A DNA stretch of 64,000 nt from Mycobacterium sp. JS623 (GCF_000328565.1 NC_019966.1:2108001-2172000); one strand, 5' to 3'. Shown: positions 54,656-63,837, counted from the first letter of the stretch. The notes: generated from the letters alone by a model not told the origin. Translations and numbers: made by a program.

Positions 54656-55299
54656 ACGAGTTCGTCTCCATCCACACCAGCGATGACCAGCCCGGCATCG
54701 CGACGCTGCTGCTGTCCCGACCGCCCAGCAATGGGCTGACCCGCCAGCTGTACCGCGAAATCATCTCTGCGGCAGGCGACCTCGGTGGCCGCGACGATAT
54801 CTGCGCCGTCATCGTGTTCGGCGGCCACGAGATCTTCTCCGCCGGCGACGACATGCACGAGCTGAGCACGTTGAGTGGTTCCGAAGCCGAGGCTGCCGCG
54901 CGGGTGTGCCGCGATGCCGTCGACGCATTGGCAGCCGTCCCGAAGCCGACCGTCGCCGCCATCACGGGCTACGCGCTCGGCGGTGGGCTGAACCTGGCGC
55001 TGGCGGCTGACTGGCGGGTGGCAGGAGACAACGTGAAGTTCGGCGCGACGGAGATCCTGGCGGGCCGGGTGCCACAGGGCGGCACCGCCCGGCTCGCCCG
55101 CGCGGCCGGCGAGAGCAAGGCCAAAGACCTCGTGTTCACCGGGCGGTTCGTCGACGCCAAGGAGGCGCTGGCCCTCGGTCTGATCGACGAGATGGTTGCG
55201 CCCGACGGCGTCTTCGACGCCGCGGTGGCCTGGGCAAAGCGCTTCCTTGACCATTCCCCGCGGGCACTGGCTGCCGCCAAGGCATCCTTCGGCGTTTAG
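54652..55299 (+). CDS. echA17: enoyl-CoA hydratase/isomerase family protein, short
   Basis: A 215-residue crotonase-fold protein. Oxyanion loop: [10 protein letters not shown] and [17 protein letters not shown]. Of the two catalytic glutamates of enoyl-CoA hydratase, the first is replaced by Asn114 (GGGLNLAL), while the second is kept as Glu134 ([14 protein letters not shown]). The protein ends at KASFGV, about 40 residues short of usual crotonases, lacking the C-terminal helices that complete the trimer. It may be an isomerase- or hydrolase-like member, or weakly active. Position agrees with echA17 of M. tuberculosis. The start overlaps the Nudix stop (ATGA). Confidence 0.82.
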   Translation: MNEFVSIHTSDDQPGIATLLLSRPPSNGLTRQLYREIISAAGDLGGRDDICAVIVFGGHEIFSAGDDMHELSTLSGSEAEAAARVCRDAVDALAAVPKPTVAAITGYALGGGLNLALAADWRVAGDNVKFGATEILAGRVPQGGTARLARAAGESKAKDLVFTGRFVDAKEALALGLIDEMVAPDGVFDAAVAWAKRFLDHSPRALAAAKASFGV

Positions 55300-55309
55300 G
55301 CTGCCCTTC

Positions 55310-56314
55310 ATGACTTCGAAGGAATCCGGCACTCTCTCCGATGTCGCCGGCCAGCCGGCTCCGAATCCGCACGCCACCGCGGAGCAGGTCGAGGCCGCCC
55401 GCCACGACTCGAAGCTGGCCCAGGTCCTGTACCACGACTGGGAGGCCGAGAGCTACGACGACAAGTGGTCGATCAGCTACGACAAGCGCTGCGTGGACTA
55501 CGCCCGCGATCTGTTCGACGCCACCGTGCCCGCCGACGAGCTGCGCCAGCTGCCGTACGACCGGGCGCTGGAGCTGGGCTGCGGTAGCGGATTCTTCCTG
55601 CTGAACCTGATTCAGGCCGGTGTCGCGCGGCGCGGGTCGGTGACGGATCTGTCGCCGGGCATGGTCAAAGTGGCCACCCGCAACGGCGAGAACCTCGGGC
55701 TGGAAATCGACGGTCGCGTCGCCGACGCCGAGGGCATCCCGTATGAGGACGACACCTTCGACCTCGTGGTCGGCCACGCCGTGCTGCACCACATCCCCGA
55801 TGTCGAGCTGTCGCTGCAGGAGGTCGTTCGCGTGCTGAAGCCGGGTGGCCGTTTCGTGTTCGCAGGCGAGCCGACCAACGCGGGGGAGAACTACGCCCGT
55901 CCGCTGTCGACTCTGACCTGGCGAGCGGTGACGAACGTGACCAAGCTGCCGGGGCTGGGTGGATGGCGCCGCCCGCAGGCCGAGCTCGACGAGTCGTCGC
56001 GTGCGGCAGCGTTGGAGGCGATCGTCGACCTGCACACTTTCAATCCCCACGATCTGGAGCGGATGGCCCGCAATGCCGGCGCGGTTGAGGTGTCGACAGC
56101 CACAACGGAATTCACTGCCGCGATGCTGGGCTGGCCGCTGCGCACGCTCGAAGCAGCTGTGCCGCCCGGCCGGTTGGGTTGGGGCTACGCCAAATTCGCC
56201 TTCCACAGCTGGATCACGCTGAGCTGGGTCGACCACAACCTGTGGCGCCGTGTGGTGCCGAAGAGCTGGTACTACAACGTCATGGTTACCGGGGTCAAGC
56301 CGTCAGGAGATTGA
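55310..56314 (+). CDS. class I SAM-dependent methyltransferase
   Basis: A 334-residue methyltransferase: LYHDWEAESYDDKWSISYDKRCVDYARDLF at the start, motif I ALELGCGSGFFLLNLIQAG, and a DLVVGHAVLHHIPDVELSLQEVVRVLKPGGRFVFAGEP segment covering motifs II-III. The C-terminal ~120 residues are an extra helical region of unknown role. It starts 10 nt after echA17. From memory it corresponds to Rv3038c. The substrate is not known; the operon suggests an acyl or lipid intermediate. Confidence 0.85.
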   Translation: MTSKESGTLSDVAGQPAPNPHATAEQVEAARHDSKLAQVLYHDWEAESYDDKWSISYDKRCVDYARDLFDATVPADELRQLPYDRALELGCGSGFFLLNLIQAGVARRGSVTDLSPGMVKVATRNGENLGLEIDGRVADAEGIPYEDDTFDLVVGHAVLHHIPDVELSLQEVVRVLKPGGRFVFAGEPTNAGENYARPLSTLTWRAVTNVTKLPGLGGWRRPQAELDESSRAAALEAIVDLHTFNPHDLERMARNAGAVEVSTATTEFTAAMLGWPLRTLEAAVPPGRLGWGYAKFAFHSWITLSWVDHNLWRRVVPKSWYYNVMVTGVKPSGD

Positions 56315-56473
56315 GCGTCGCCTCTCTTCGATATTGAAGCCGTCGCCTACCTGCGCTCCGACGCGGGTATCCGGGACCTGGGCGAGGTCAACGGGTTTCG
56401 GCTGACCGATTCGACGCTAGTTTCCGATATCGCCTCAGCGCGTGACCGTTTCGGGGACCGCGCCCCCGTCCTG

Positions 56474-57478
56474 GTGGAAACCACGCTGTTGCGACGAAGG
56501 GCGGCAGCCAAATTCGCCGACGCATCACGGTGGCTGTTCACCGATGAGGCGCTGCAGCAGGCCACCGCGGAACCGGTAGCGGTGCATAGGGCGCGGCGGT
56601 TGGTCGGCCTGACCGTGCACGACGCGACCTGTTCAATCGGCACCGAGCTTGCGGCGCTACAGCATTCGGCTGCCTACGTCGTCGGCAGCGATATCGATCC
56701 CGTTCGGGTGGCGATGGCTGCGCACAATGTTCCCGGCGTCGACGTGTGTCGCGCCGATGCGCTGCGGCCAGTCACTCGTGACGCAGTCGCCCTCATCGAT
56801 CCTGCCCGCCGCAGTGGGGGGCGGCGTCGCTTCAACCCGGCTGACTACACGCCTGCCCTCGACGCGCTACTCGACGTGTACCGCGGTCGCAACCTGGTCG
56901 TAAAGTGTGCTCCCGGAATCGATTTCAGCGAGCTGTCGCGGTTGGGGTTTCGCGGGGAGATCGAGGTCACCTCACTTGCGGGCAGCGTGCGCGAGGCCTG
57001 CCTGTGGTCGGTCGGCCTCAGCGAGGTGACCCGTCGGGCGACGATGCTCGACAACGACGAAGTCGTCACCGACGCTGACCCCGCCGACTGCCCGGTAGCA
57101 CCCGCGGGCCGGTGGATCGTCGATCCCGACGGCGCGGTGGTGCGCGCAGGTCTGGTGCGGCACTACGCCGCCCGGCACGGGCTGTGGCAACTCGACCCCG
57201 AGATCGCCTACCTGTCCGGCGATCGGCTGCCCGACAATGTGCGCGGGTTCGAGGTGCTCGACGAGCTCCGCTTCAGCGAACGGCGACTGCGCCAGGCGCT
57301 TTCGGCGCGTGACATCGGAGCCGTCGAGATCCTGGTGCGCGGAGTCGACGTCGACCCCGACGCGTTGCGGACACGGCTGCGGCTACGCGGAACACAATCG
57401 GTGTCGGTCGTCATTACCCGCATCGGATCCGGGGCGGCAAGCCGGGCAACGGCATTCATTTGTCGTCCGTCGCGATGA
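56474..57478 (+). CDS. SAM-dependent methyltransferase with THUMP-like domain
   Basis: From GTG 56474 the frame gives 334 residues: VETTLLRRRAAAKFADASRWLFTDEALQQA, motif I-like VHDATCSIGTELAAL with AAYVVGSDIDPVRVAMAAHNV, DAVALIDPARRSGGRRRF, and a C-terminal THUMP-like domain. Homology clearly continues upstream: codons 56315-56473 read FDIEAVAYLRSDAGIRDL and DRFGDRAPVL in frame, but that stretch has no ATG, GTG or TTG and begins after the TGA of the previous gene. The true start could be ATT 56333, or one base is lost or changed near 56311, where AGGAGA plus TTG precedes a shifted frame. From memory the orthologue is Rv3037c (about 358 residues). Confidence 0.75.
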   Translation: METTLLRRRAAAKFADASRWLFTDEALQQATAEPVAVHRARRLVGLTVHDATCSIGTELAALQHSAAYVVGSDIDPVRVAMAAHNVPGVDVCRADALRPVTRDAVALIDPARRSGGRRRFNPADYTPALDALLDVYRGRNLVVKCAPGIDFSELSRLGFRGEIEVTSLAGSVREACLWSVGLSEVTRRATMLDNDEVVTDADPADCPVAPAGRWIVDPDGAVVRAGLVRHYAARHGLWQLDPEIAYLSGDRLPDNVRGFEVLDELRFSERRLRQALSARDIGAVEILVRGVDVDPDALRTRLRLRGTQSVSVVITRIGSGAASRATAFICRPSR

Positions 57479-57546
57479 CAAGCCACGTACGCTGGAATCA
57501 ATGCGCCGGTGCCGAAGCCGGTGCCGGCTCGCAAGGACGTCCGACG

Positions 57547-58230
57547 ATGCGCATTCTCAGGGTGGCTGCGATTCTCGTCGCCGGTCTGCTGGCCTGCTCA
57601 GTGCCGGCTGCGGCGCAGTCCGCGTGCGCCGATCTGAGCGGCACCGTCGGCCCCGACGGAGTCTGCACGGTGCACGCTTCGAACTCCACGTACACGTTCG
57701 ACATCACGTTTCCCAACGACTATCCCGACCAGCAGGCGCTGACGGCCTATCTGACGCAGACCCGCGACGGTTTCGTCAACGTCTCGGAGATGCCGGGGTC
57801 CTACAACCTGCCCTACGAACTCGATGCGAAGGGAGCCGGATACCGTTCCGGGCCGCCGACCGGCGGCACGCAGAGCGTGGTGCTGACCATGTGGCAGAAC
57901 GTGGGCGGTTCGCACCCGCAAACCTGGTACAAGTCGTTCAATTGGGACGTCGGCAAGAAGGCACCGATCACCTTCGACACGTTGTTCAAGCCCGGTAGCA
58001 AGCCGCTCGACGTGATTTTTCCTGCCGTCGAGCAGTACCTGCAAAAGCAGCAAGGGTTGATCGACGGCATTTCGCCTGCCATCGGTCTCGACGCGGCCAA
58101 GTATCAGAACTTCGCGTTGACGGATGACTCGGTGCTGTTCTTCTTCGGTCAGGGCGAGCTGTTCGCGGAGTCCGCGGGTCCCGTCGAGGCGAAGGTGCCG
58201 CGCGCGACGGTCGCGGCGCTGTTGGCGTAG
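57547..58230 (+). CDS. secreted esterase-like protein (TB22.2 type)
   Basis: A 227-residue exported protein. The signal peptide MRILRVAAILVAGLLACSVPAAAQSA is cleaved near residue 25. The mature part matches the DUF3298/RsiV-like fold: YTFDITFPNDYPDQQALTAYLTQTRDGFVNVS, then SVVLTMWQNVGGSHPQTWYKSFNWDVGKKAPITFDTLFKPG, and a ligand-loop end. It corresponds by length and place to M. tuberculosis TB22.2 (Rv3036c), reported to be a cell-wall esterase. ATG 57547 is used; an earlier in-frame start at 57460 would add 29 residues ahead of the signal peptide. It converges on the PQQ-propeller gene with a 3-nt gap. Confidence 0.85.
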   Translation: MRILRVAAILVAGLLACSVPAAAQSACADLSGTVGPDGVCTVHASNSTYTFDITFPNDYPDQQALTAYLTQTRDGFVNVSEMPGSYNLPYELDAKGAGYRSGPPTGGTQSVVLTMWQNVGGSHPQTWYKSFNWDVGKKAPITFDTLFKPGSKPLDVIFPAVEQYLQKQQGLIDGISPAIGLDAAKYQNFALTDDSVLFFFGQGELFAESAGPVEAKVPRATVAALLA

Positions 58231-58233
58231 CTG

Positions 58234-59529
58234 CTATTCGGGCGCGAAGCCGTAGACCTGGCCGTCGCTGGTGGCGGTGACCACGCGGCGGTCATGGCCG
58301 ACTGAAACGCCGACCGGCCAGCCCGTCGCCTGCGGCAGCGGGTAGTTGTTCAGGGTGTGGCCGTCGCGCGGATCGAACACCAGTAGCGCCTGGCCGGTGT
58401 CGCCGTCCTTGGCGACGGTGTAGCCGACGCCGTCGCCTGCGCGACTTGTCGTGGACAGCGGGGCGACGTCGTCGCGGGTCCACAGCACGTCGGCGTGATC
58501 GCCTTTGTCGCGGACAGCGGTCAGCTTGGCGCCGGGGCCGCCGCCAGCCACGATCAACCCGTCTGGCGTCACCGACGGCGGCGTCTGCGCCAGATAGTCC
58601 AGCGGCACCGACCATTTCGGCTTGCCGTCGGCCGTGTTCAGTGCCCACAAATGTTGGTCGCGGCCATTGACGTAGACGGTCGACCCGTCGGCGGAGAGCA
58701 CGGGACTAGAGATCGGGCCCTGACCCACCGCATCGGTTGTCCACTCGCGGGTGATCGACGGCGGATCGCCTGCGCGGTAGCGAAGTCCGACGAGCACCGG
58801 TGCGGACGCGTCGGGTTCCCACAGGTTGACGACGACGATTCCGTTGGCGGACGAGAACGCAGGCGCCGCGGCCACCGGGCAGCCGCGCCTCGCCGGTTGG
58901 CAGTCGGCCAGTCCTCGATTGGAGTCGGTTGGATTGACACCGTTGACCAGGTCCAGCGTGCCGAGGACGCGACCGTTGTGTGCCTCGAACACCAGCACCT
59001 GGCCGAGGTGTGTCACCACCAGCAGCTGCCCCGGCGCGAGAATCCTTGGCGTGGTGGGCATTCCGATCACCGGCTGCCGCCACCGAATCCATTGCGTCGG
59101 CGGGAATGACAGCATGGCGCCGGGCTGGCCGACGTAGAGGTTGTCGAACCCATCAAACAGAGGACTGGACAGCGGGCTTCCGGTTCCCGGCACCTGCCAG
59201 AGCCGAGTGCACCAGCGCTGGCGGGCCTTGTTGTCGGTCTCCCAGACCATCAGCGAGCATCCGCCCGCCGACTGCGCATTGATCGCCATGTAGCTGCCCG
59301 ATCCGAGCGCCGCCTGCGCGGCCAAGTCACCCTTGACGGAGCGTCGCCACTCGAGTCGCAGAGCGCCCGCGCCGCCGACCGCCGCGTAGCTGCTGTTCGC
59401 CGCGTTGCCGTACTGCGCGGGCCAGCCGTCGGCGGCGTGCGCCTCGACCCAGGAATCGGTGGTTCCGCAACCGGCCAACACACCCGTGATCAGCGCCGTT
59501 GACGTCAGCACGATCAATCGCCGGAACAC
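58234..59529 (-). CDS. PQQ-like beta-propeller lipoprotein
   Basis: A 431-residue exported lipoprotein. GTG 59529 starts the signal peptide VLTSTALITGVLAGC with a lipobox cysteine and has AAAGGA upstream. The rest is a repetitive beta-propeller: each blade ends in a phrase such as LVFEAHNGRVLGTLDL, HLWALNTADGKPKWSV, LLVFDPRDGHTLNNY. The pattern is the PQQ/Trp-docking type used for protein binding at the membrane (as in BamB) rather than catalysis. It corresponds to Rv3035 by location. A frame stretching to 60387 is antisense to the acyltransferase gene and is rejected. Confidence 0.85.
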   Translation of the reverse strand: MFRRLIVLTSTALITGVLAGCGTTDSWVEAHAADGWPAQYGNAANSSYAAVGGAGALRLEWRRSVKGDLAAQAALGSGSYMAINAQSAGGCSLMVWETDNKARQRWCTRLWQVPGTGSPLSSPLFDGFDNLYVGQPGAMLSFPPTQWIRWRQPVIGMPTTPRILAPGQLLVVTHLGQVLVFEAHNGRVLGTLDLVNGVNPTDSNRGLADCQPARRGCPVAAAPAFSSANGIVVVNLWEPDASAPVLVGLRYRAGDPPSITREWTTDAVGQGPISSPVLSADGSTVYVNGRDQHLWALNTADGKPKWSVPLDYLAQTPPSVTPDGLIVAGGGPGAKLTAVRDKGDHADVLWTRDDVAPLSTTSRAGDGVGYTVAKDGDTGQALLVFDPRDGHTLNNYPLPQATGWPVGVSVGHDRRVVTATSDGQVYGFAPE

Positions 59530-59610
59530 TGGATCCTTTCTGATTCCTACCGTTCGGTCCACGTGAGGGTAACCGTTGCGGGTGTGAGCCCTCGCGTAGG
59601 CTTTCCGGCC

Positions 59611-60348
59611 ATGACGACGATGTGGGGCGCGCCGCTGCACAAGCGCTGGCGGGGGTCCCGGCTGCGTGATCCGCGCCAGGCCAACTTCCTGACCCTCGCC
59701 TCGTTGAAGTGGGTGATCGCGAATAAGGCCTATACGCCGTGGTATCTGGTGCGCTACTGGCGGCTGCTGAAGTTCAAACTGGCCAACCCGCACGTCATCA
59801 CGCGCGGCATGGTGTTCCTGGGTAAGGGCGTCGAAATTCAGTGCACGCCCGAGTTGGCGACGATGGAGATCGGTCGCTGGGTACACATCGGCGACAAGAA
59901 CACGATCCGCTGCCACGAAGGCTCGCTGCGGTTCGGCGACAAGGTCGTGCTCGGCCGTGACAACGTCATCAACACGTACCTCGACATCGAGCTGGGCGAC
60001 TCGGTGCTGATGGCGGACTGGGTCTACGTCTGCGATTTCGACCACAGGATGGACGACATCAATGTGCCGATCAAGGACCAGGGCATCGTCAAGGGTCCGG
60101 TGCGGATCGGACCGGACACCTGGATCGCCACGAAGGTGACCATCCTGCGCAACACGACGATCGGCCGCGGCTGCGTGCTCGGTTCGCACGCTGTGGTCAA
60201 GGGGGACATCCCTGACTTTTCGATCGCCGTCGGCGCCCCTGCCAAGGTCGTCAAGAACCGCCAATTGGCGTGGGAGACATCGGCTGCCCAGCGCGCGGAA
60301 CTGGCAGCGGCGCTGGCGGACATCGAACGCAAGAAGGCCGCCCGCTAG
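59611..60348 (+). CDS. hexapeptide-repeat acyltransferase
   Basis: A 245-residue left-handed beta-helix transferase. Residues ~75-205 contain imperfect hexapeptide turns: VEIQCTPELATMEIGRWVHIGDKNTIRCHEGSLRFGDKVVLGRDNVINTYLDIELGDSVLMADWVYVCDFDHRMDD, then IGPDTWIATKVTILRNTTIGRGCVLGSHAVVKGDIPDFSIAVGAPAKVVKNR. It probably transfers an acetyl group from acetyl-CoA to a sugar or peptide acceptor, as in the cell-envelope acetyltransferases. ATG 59611 is used. It is divergent from the propeller lipoprotein and corresponds to Rv3034c in place. Confidence 0.87.
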   Translation: MTTMWGAPLHKRWRGSRLRDPRQANFLTLASLKWVIANKAYTPWYLVRYWRLLKFKLANPHVITRGMVFLGKGVEIQCTPELATMEIGRWVHIGDKNTIRCHEGSLRFGDKVVLGRDNVINTYLDIELGDSVLMADWVYVCDFDHRMDDINVPIKDQGIVKGPVRIGPDTWIATKVTILRNTTIGRGCVLGSHAVVKGDIPDFSIAVGAPAKVVKNRQLAWETSAAQRAELAAALADIERKKAAR

Positions 60349-60426
60349 CTCAACTTGCCGCGAGTGACCGTGTCTGTACGACGACACGCCGCTAAACCGC
60401 TTGCAATAGCGGTCGTTCGGCGGTCG

Positions 60427-61191
60427 CTAGACGCTCCAGTCGATGTCGAACACGTCGGCAAGGGCAGTGCGGCCGTCGTCGGTGACGGTGAGCGCACGTC
60501 CACGTGGCACACGTTTCACCCAACCTGCGGACAGAAAGCGATCGAACACTGCACGCCCCAGTCCACCCGATAGGTGGTGGCGCTGCTCGGTCCAGTCCAC
60601 GCAGTAGCGCACGAGAGGCCTTTTGCCCGTTGGCATTTCGACACCGACGCCGGTGAGGAAGTCGCGGCCGGATTCGGTCAGCTCGTAGTGCACGTCGTGG
60701 CCAGGCTTGCTCAGTGAGTCGTGGCCGTCGCGCTGCGGGTCATAGCGTCCGTCGCCGCCGACGAGCGCCCCGCGGTCCAGCAGGCTGCCCATGACGGCCA
60801 CCCCGAGACGGCCCGCGACATGGTCATAGCAGGTGCGGGCCGAGCGCAGCCGCGCCGCACGGGTGGCTTCGCGCAGCGATCGGACGGGACGCGACGGCGC
60901 GAGGCGTCCCAACCGCTCCAGCAGCTCGCCGACCTCAGGACCGGACAGCCGGTAATAGCGGTGCCTGCCGTGGTTCTCGAGGGTCAACAGGCCGGCGGTG
61001 GTCAGCTTGTTGAGGTGACTGCTGGCGGTCGGCCTACTGATGCCGGCTTCGTCGGCGAGCACGCTGGCCGGCAGCGCGCGTCCGTCGTCGAGCGCGAGCA
61101 GCACCTTGCACCGGGCCGGGTCGGCCAGCAGCGAGGCCACCGCGGCAATGTCGGCGTCACCGCCCGTCGGCAGCTCGGCAGCGTTACGCAT
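60427..61191 (-). CDS. ArsR-type winged-helix regulator, long form
   Basis: A 254-residue regulator. Residues ~10-100: AAVASLLADPARCKVLLALDDGRALPASVLADEAGISRPTASSHLNKLTTAGLLTLENHGRHRYYRLSG, an ArsR/SmtB-like winged helix without the metal-binding cysteines of ArsR itself. The C-terminal ~150 residues (CYDHVAGRLGVAVMGSLLDRGAL to VRYCVDWTEQRHHLSGGLGRAVFDRFL) form an extra domain typical of a transcriptional-regulator subgroup found with transporters. ATG 61191 lies 8 bp before the end of the MFS gene (8-bp overlap), so the pair is translated together and the regulator probably controls the pump. Confidence 0.85.
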   Translation of the reverse strand: MRNAAELPTGGDADIAAVASLLADPARCKVLLALDDGRALPASVLADEAGISRPTASSHLNKLTTAGLLTLENHGRHRYYRLSGPEVGELLERLGRLAPSRPVRSLREATRAARLRSARTCYDHVAGRLGVAVMGSLLDRGALVGGDGRYDPQRDGHDSLSKPGHDVHYELTESGRDFLTGVGVEMPTGKRPLVRYCVDWTEQRHHLSGGLGRAVFDRFLSAGWVKRVPRGRALTVTDDGRTALADVFDIDWSV

Positions 61192-62569
61192 GGCTGACCT
61201 CCTCTTTCTCCAGCTCTGGTGCTTCTGCACGCGCCCAGGCCAGCGCGACCGCGGCGCCGATCAGCTGGACCAACCCGCCCAGCATCGTCGCCGCGCGTGC
61301 TCCGTCGGCGCCTCCGATCGCGGCCATGGCGCTGCCCAGCGCCGCGACACCGACAGTGATACCCACCAGCCGCGCCAGGTTCACCACGCCGGACGCCAGA
61401 CCCGCTCGTTGCACGGGCACCGCCGACATTGCCAGCCCGACCGCCGGCCCGGTGGTGAGTGCCAGGCCCGCACCGGCGAGGACGAACGACAGCTCGATTA
61501 GCCACACGTCGGCCTGCGGCCCGACCGCGGCGTAGAGCGCCATACCCGATGCCATCAGTGCGAGTCCGCCGCTGATCGGCAGGCGCGGGCCGGTCCGGTG
61601 GGCCAGCGCGTTGACCGCGGGGATCAACACCAGATACGTCACCGGCATCGGTAGGAACCACAACGCGGTGGCCACCGCGCTCGCGCCCCGTTGTTGTTGG
61701 AACGCAAAGCTATTCACCAACAGCAGGCCGTAGATGCCGGACGTCATGGTGAATGTGGCGAACAGCGCGGCGACCAGTCGGCTGTTGCGGAACAGATCCA
61801 GCGGCAACATCGGATGGCGGACTCGGCGCTGGCTCCAGATGAATGCGGCGATCCCTGCGACGGCGGCGACGGCCAGAGCGGCTGTCCACGCGGGTGCCAT
61901 GGTCCGGCCTTCGACAAGGACGATGGTCAGCGCGCCGAGGCCGAGCATCGCCAGCGTCTGGCCGGGGACGTCGAACCTTGCTGCGTCCGGGTCACGGGAT
62001 TCGGGTAGATAGCGGTACGACATGAGCAGCGCGAGCACGCCGACGGGCGCGTTCAGCCAGAAGATGTAGCGCCAGCCGAGGCTGTCGGTCAGCACGCCGC
62101 CGAGGATGGGCCCGATGGCCGTGCTCATGGCGGCGGCCATTGCCCATGCCGCCGTCGCCCTGCCGCGTTCGACCGGACTGGGGAAAGCTGCGGCGGTGAT
62201 GGCCAGGCCCTGCGGCAACATCACTGCCGCGCCTACACCCTGGATGGCGCGGGCGGCCAGCAGCAACGGCAATGACGGAGCCAGCGCGCAGGCCAGTGAC
62301 GCAGCGATAAAGGTCACTAGCCCAAGGCGCAACAGTGTGCGGCGGCCGAACTTGTCGCCCAGCGATCCGGCTGTGAGCAGGACAGCGGCGAAGGTGATGT
62401 TGTAGGCGTCGATGGTCCACTGCGCGCCCGAGATGCCGCCGCCGAGGTCGTCACGGATGGCGGGAAGTGCGAGGTTGATTGCGTTGGCGTCGATCAGCCC
62501 GACGAAGAGTCCCAGATAGGCGGCGATCAGGGTCAACGCGGTGTTGAGGTTGAACCTTTTCGTGTCCAT
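61184..62569 (-). CDS. MFS drug:proton antiporter (DHA2 type)
   Basis: A 461-residue transporter with about 14 membrane segments. The start TALTLIAAYLGLFVGLIDANAINLALPAIRDDLGGGISGAQWTIDAYNITFAAVLLTAGSLGDKFGRRTLLRLG is the DHA2/EmrB-QacA pattern, with the conserved motif A (GSLGDKFGRR) and motif C in helix 5. It likely exports drugs or other hydrophobic compounds. The downstream regulator gene overlaps its end by 8 bp. The start is ATG 62569. Confidence 0.9.
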   Translation of the reverse strand: MDTKRFNLNTALTLIAAYLGLFVGLIDANAINLALPAIRDDLGGGISGAQWTIDAYNITFAAVLLTAGSLGDKFGRRTLLRLGLVTFIAASLACALAPSLPLLLAARAIQGVGAAVMLPQGLAITAAAFPSPVERGRATAAWAMAAAMSTAIGPILGGVLTDSLGWRYIFWLNAPVGVLALLMSYRYLPESRDPDAARFDVPGQTLAMLGLGALTIVLVEGRTMAPAWTAALAVAAVAGIAAFIWSQRRVRHPMLPLDLFRNSRLVAALFATFTMTSGIYGLLLVNSFAFQQQRGASAVATALWFLPMPVTYLVLIPAVNALAHRTGPRLPISGGLALMASGMALYAAVGPQADVWLIELSFVLAGAGLALTTGPAVGLAMSAVPVQRAGLASGVVNLARLVGITVGVAALGSAMAAIGGADGARAATMLGGLVQLIGAAVALAWARAEAPELEKEEVSHA

Positions 62570-62644
62570 GCACCCGAACGTATGCCCGGAATGATTCGAT
62601 CCCAGTCGAACTATTTCATCGGCGGCAGCGTCAAGCGTTTGAGC

Positions 62645-63025
62645 TCAGAGATGTCGGCGCACCGGCCCCGCCCACAAGGGACGCTCTGCGCGCGGCGACT
62701 GGTCGGTGCGGCGATGAGTGACCGGAATCTGAACTGGTCCAACGGAATTCGTGCGCGTGCATGTCGGAGCCACAGGGCCCGAATCGGGCGACGGCGGTCG
62801 CGGGGGAGCCACCGCGGCCGCGCGATCGTATTCGGCGCGGCGGCCGGGGTCACGCAGTTGCCCGTAGGCGGTGAGAACTTCTCGCAGCTCAGCGTCGCCA
62901 ACACCGGAAGAACGAGTGTCGGGGTGGAGGGACCGCAGCTTGGCGCGAAAGGCGTGCGTGATCTCCGCCGGTGTGGCCGTGCGTGTCACACCCAGCACTG
63001 CATAGGGATTGGAATGTCCAGTCAT
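62645..63025 (-). CDS. short J-domain protein
   Basis: A 126-residue protein. Residues 6-70 are a J-domain: YAVLGVTRTATPAEITHAFRAKLRSLHPDTRSSG with the HPD motif at 34-36, then AELREVLTAYGQLRDPGRRAEYD. The remaining 55 residues are Pro/Arg-rich and unlike any DnaJ zinc or substrate domain. Such single J-domain proteins stimulate DnaK's ATPase at particular substrates. It lies 340 bp from hsp20 on the same strand, so both are heat-shock-type genes, but a common transcript is not certain. Confidence 0.82.
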   Translation of the reverse strand: MTGHSNPYAVLGVTRTATPAEITHAFRAKLRSLHPDTRSSGVGDAELREVLTAYGQLRDPGRRAEYDRAAAVAPPRPPSPDSGPVAPTCTRTNSVGPVQIPVTHRRTDQSPRAERPLWAGPVRRHL

Positions 63026-63362
63026 CCGCCGTCTCCGCGCCAGAACTCAATCCGCTGCATGCGGCCGGGGCCCGCCGCGGGTGGGTCGACCGATCAGCGC
63101 GCGGGCCCGGCTGCGCAGTGACATCACGCACAGCCCAACTCCACCGTGCCACTGACGGTGGCGGTGCGCGCGCAGGTCGAGTACGCGACGCTGCGTCTGG
63201 CGCAGATCCACAGTGATTGATGGCGTTTGGACCGTGCTCGTGTCACTGCCGGCTTGTGCTCATCGTCGATGGCATCACCTCCGTTGCTGGACAGCACCTT
63301 TCAGCAAGACCCCGCTCGACTGCGGGGGAGACCGTTCGGTCGCCGGTGCCCGGCCCTTCTGG
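63026..63362. other. 337-bp gap between J-domain and Hsp20 genes
   Basis: I see no convincing gene here. The open frames on either strand are antisense artefacts of high GC. A 22-codon piece on the plus strand (about 63150-63218, ending LRLAQIHSD) looks protein-like but has no usable start and is probably the worn-down end of a lost gene. The region should hold the 3' end of the hsp20 transcript and the promoter of the J-domain gene. Confidence 0.45.
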
Positions 63363-63782
63363 TCAGGCGTTGATAGATGTCTTCTCGTCGCTGCTGGCAA
63401 TCTTGATGCGGCGTGGTTTGGCTTTCTCGGCGACCGGGATGGAAAGCCGGAGCACTCCGTTGTGGTAGCTGGCTTGGATCCGGTCGGCGTCGAGATTGTC
63501 GCCGAGGAACAGCTGGCGACTGAAGACTCCGCGCGGCCGCTCCGCCGATACCATCTCCCGATCCTGATTCAGCCCGGGCCGTTCTGCACGGACAGTCAAC
63601 ACATTGCGCTCGATGTCGAGATTCAGCGAGTCTTCAGTCACGCCCGGCAGGTCGAACTCGACGATGAATTCCTCGCCCTCGCGCCAAGCGTCCATTGGCA
63701 TCACTGCCGGGCGCGCCGCGGTACCGAACGCTTGCTGGGTCCAGCGGTCGAGATCACGGAACGGATCGGTACGCATCAACAT
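63363..63782 (-). CDS. Hsp20/alpha-crystallin small heat-shock protein
   Basis: A 139-residue small heat-shock protein resembling the mycobacterial 18-kDa antigen: [20 protein letters not shown] at the start, [44 protein letters not shown] as the first half of the alpha-crystallin domain, and [33 protein letters not shown] as the second with its IPV anchor. It holds unfolded proteins in oligomers for refolding. ATG 63782 is chosen over 63785 and 63830: a GGAGGT site precedes it and the family begins MLMRTDP. A strong promoter lies at 63838-63866. Confidence 0.93.
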   Translation of the reverse strand: MLMRTDPFRDLDRWTQQAFGTAARPAVMPMDAWREGEEFIVEFDLPGVTEDSLNLDIERNVLTVRAERPGLNQDREMVSAERPRGVFSRQLFLGDNLDADRIQASYHNGVLRLSIPVAEKAKPRRIKIASSDEKTSINA

Positions 63783-63837
63783 CATCTCCACCTCCTTCTC
63801 AACCCGCAGATCATCTGTGTGATCTGACATAGATTTC

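Noticed and set aside
58234..60387. A single 717-codon minus-strand frame covering the PQQ propeller gene and the region beyond it
   Set aside because: The upstream two-fifths is antisense to the hexapeptide acyltransferase and has no domain; the lipoprotein signal peptide and a ribosome site place the real start at 59529.
63150..63218. Short protein-like frame ending LRLAQIHSD
   Set aside because: It is only about 22 codons long from its first GTG, has no ribosome site and no recognised relative; treated as a possible worn gene end.
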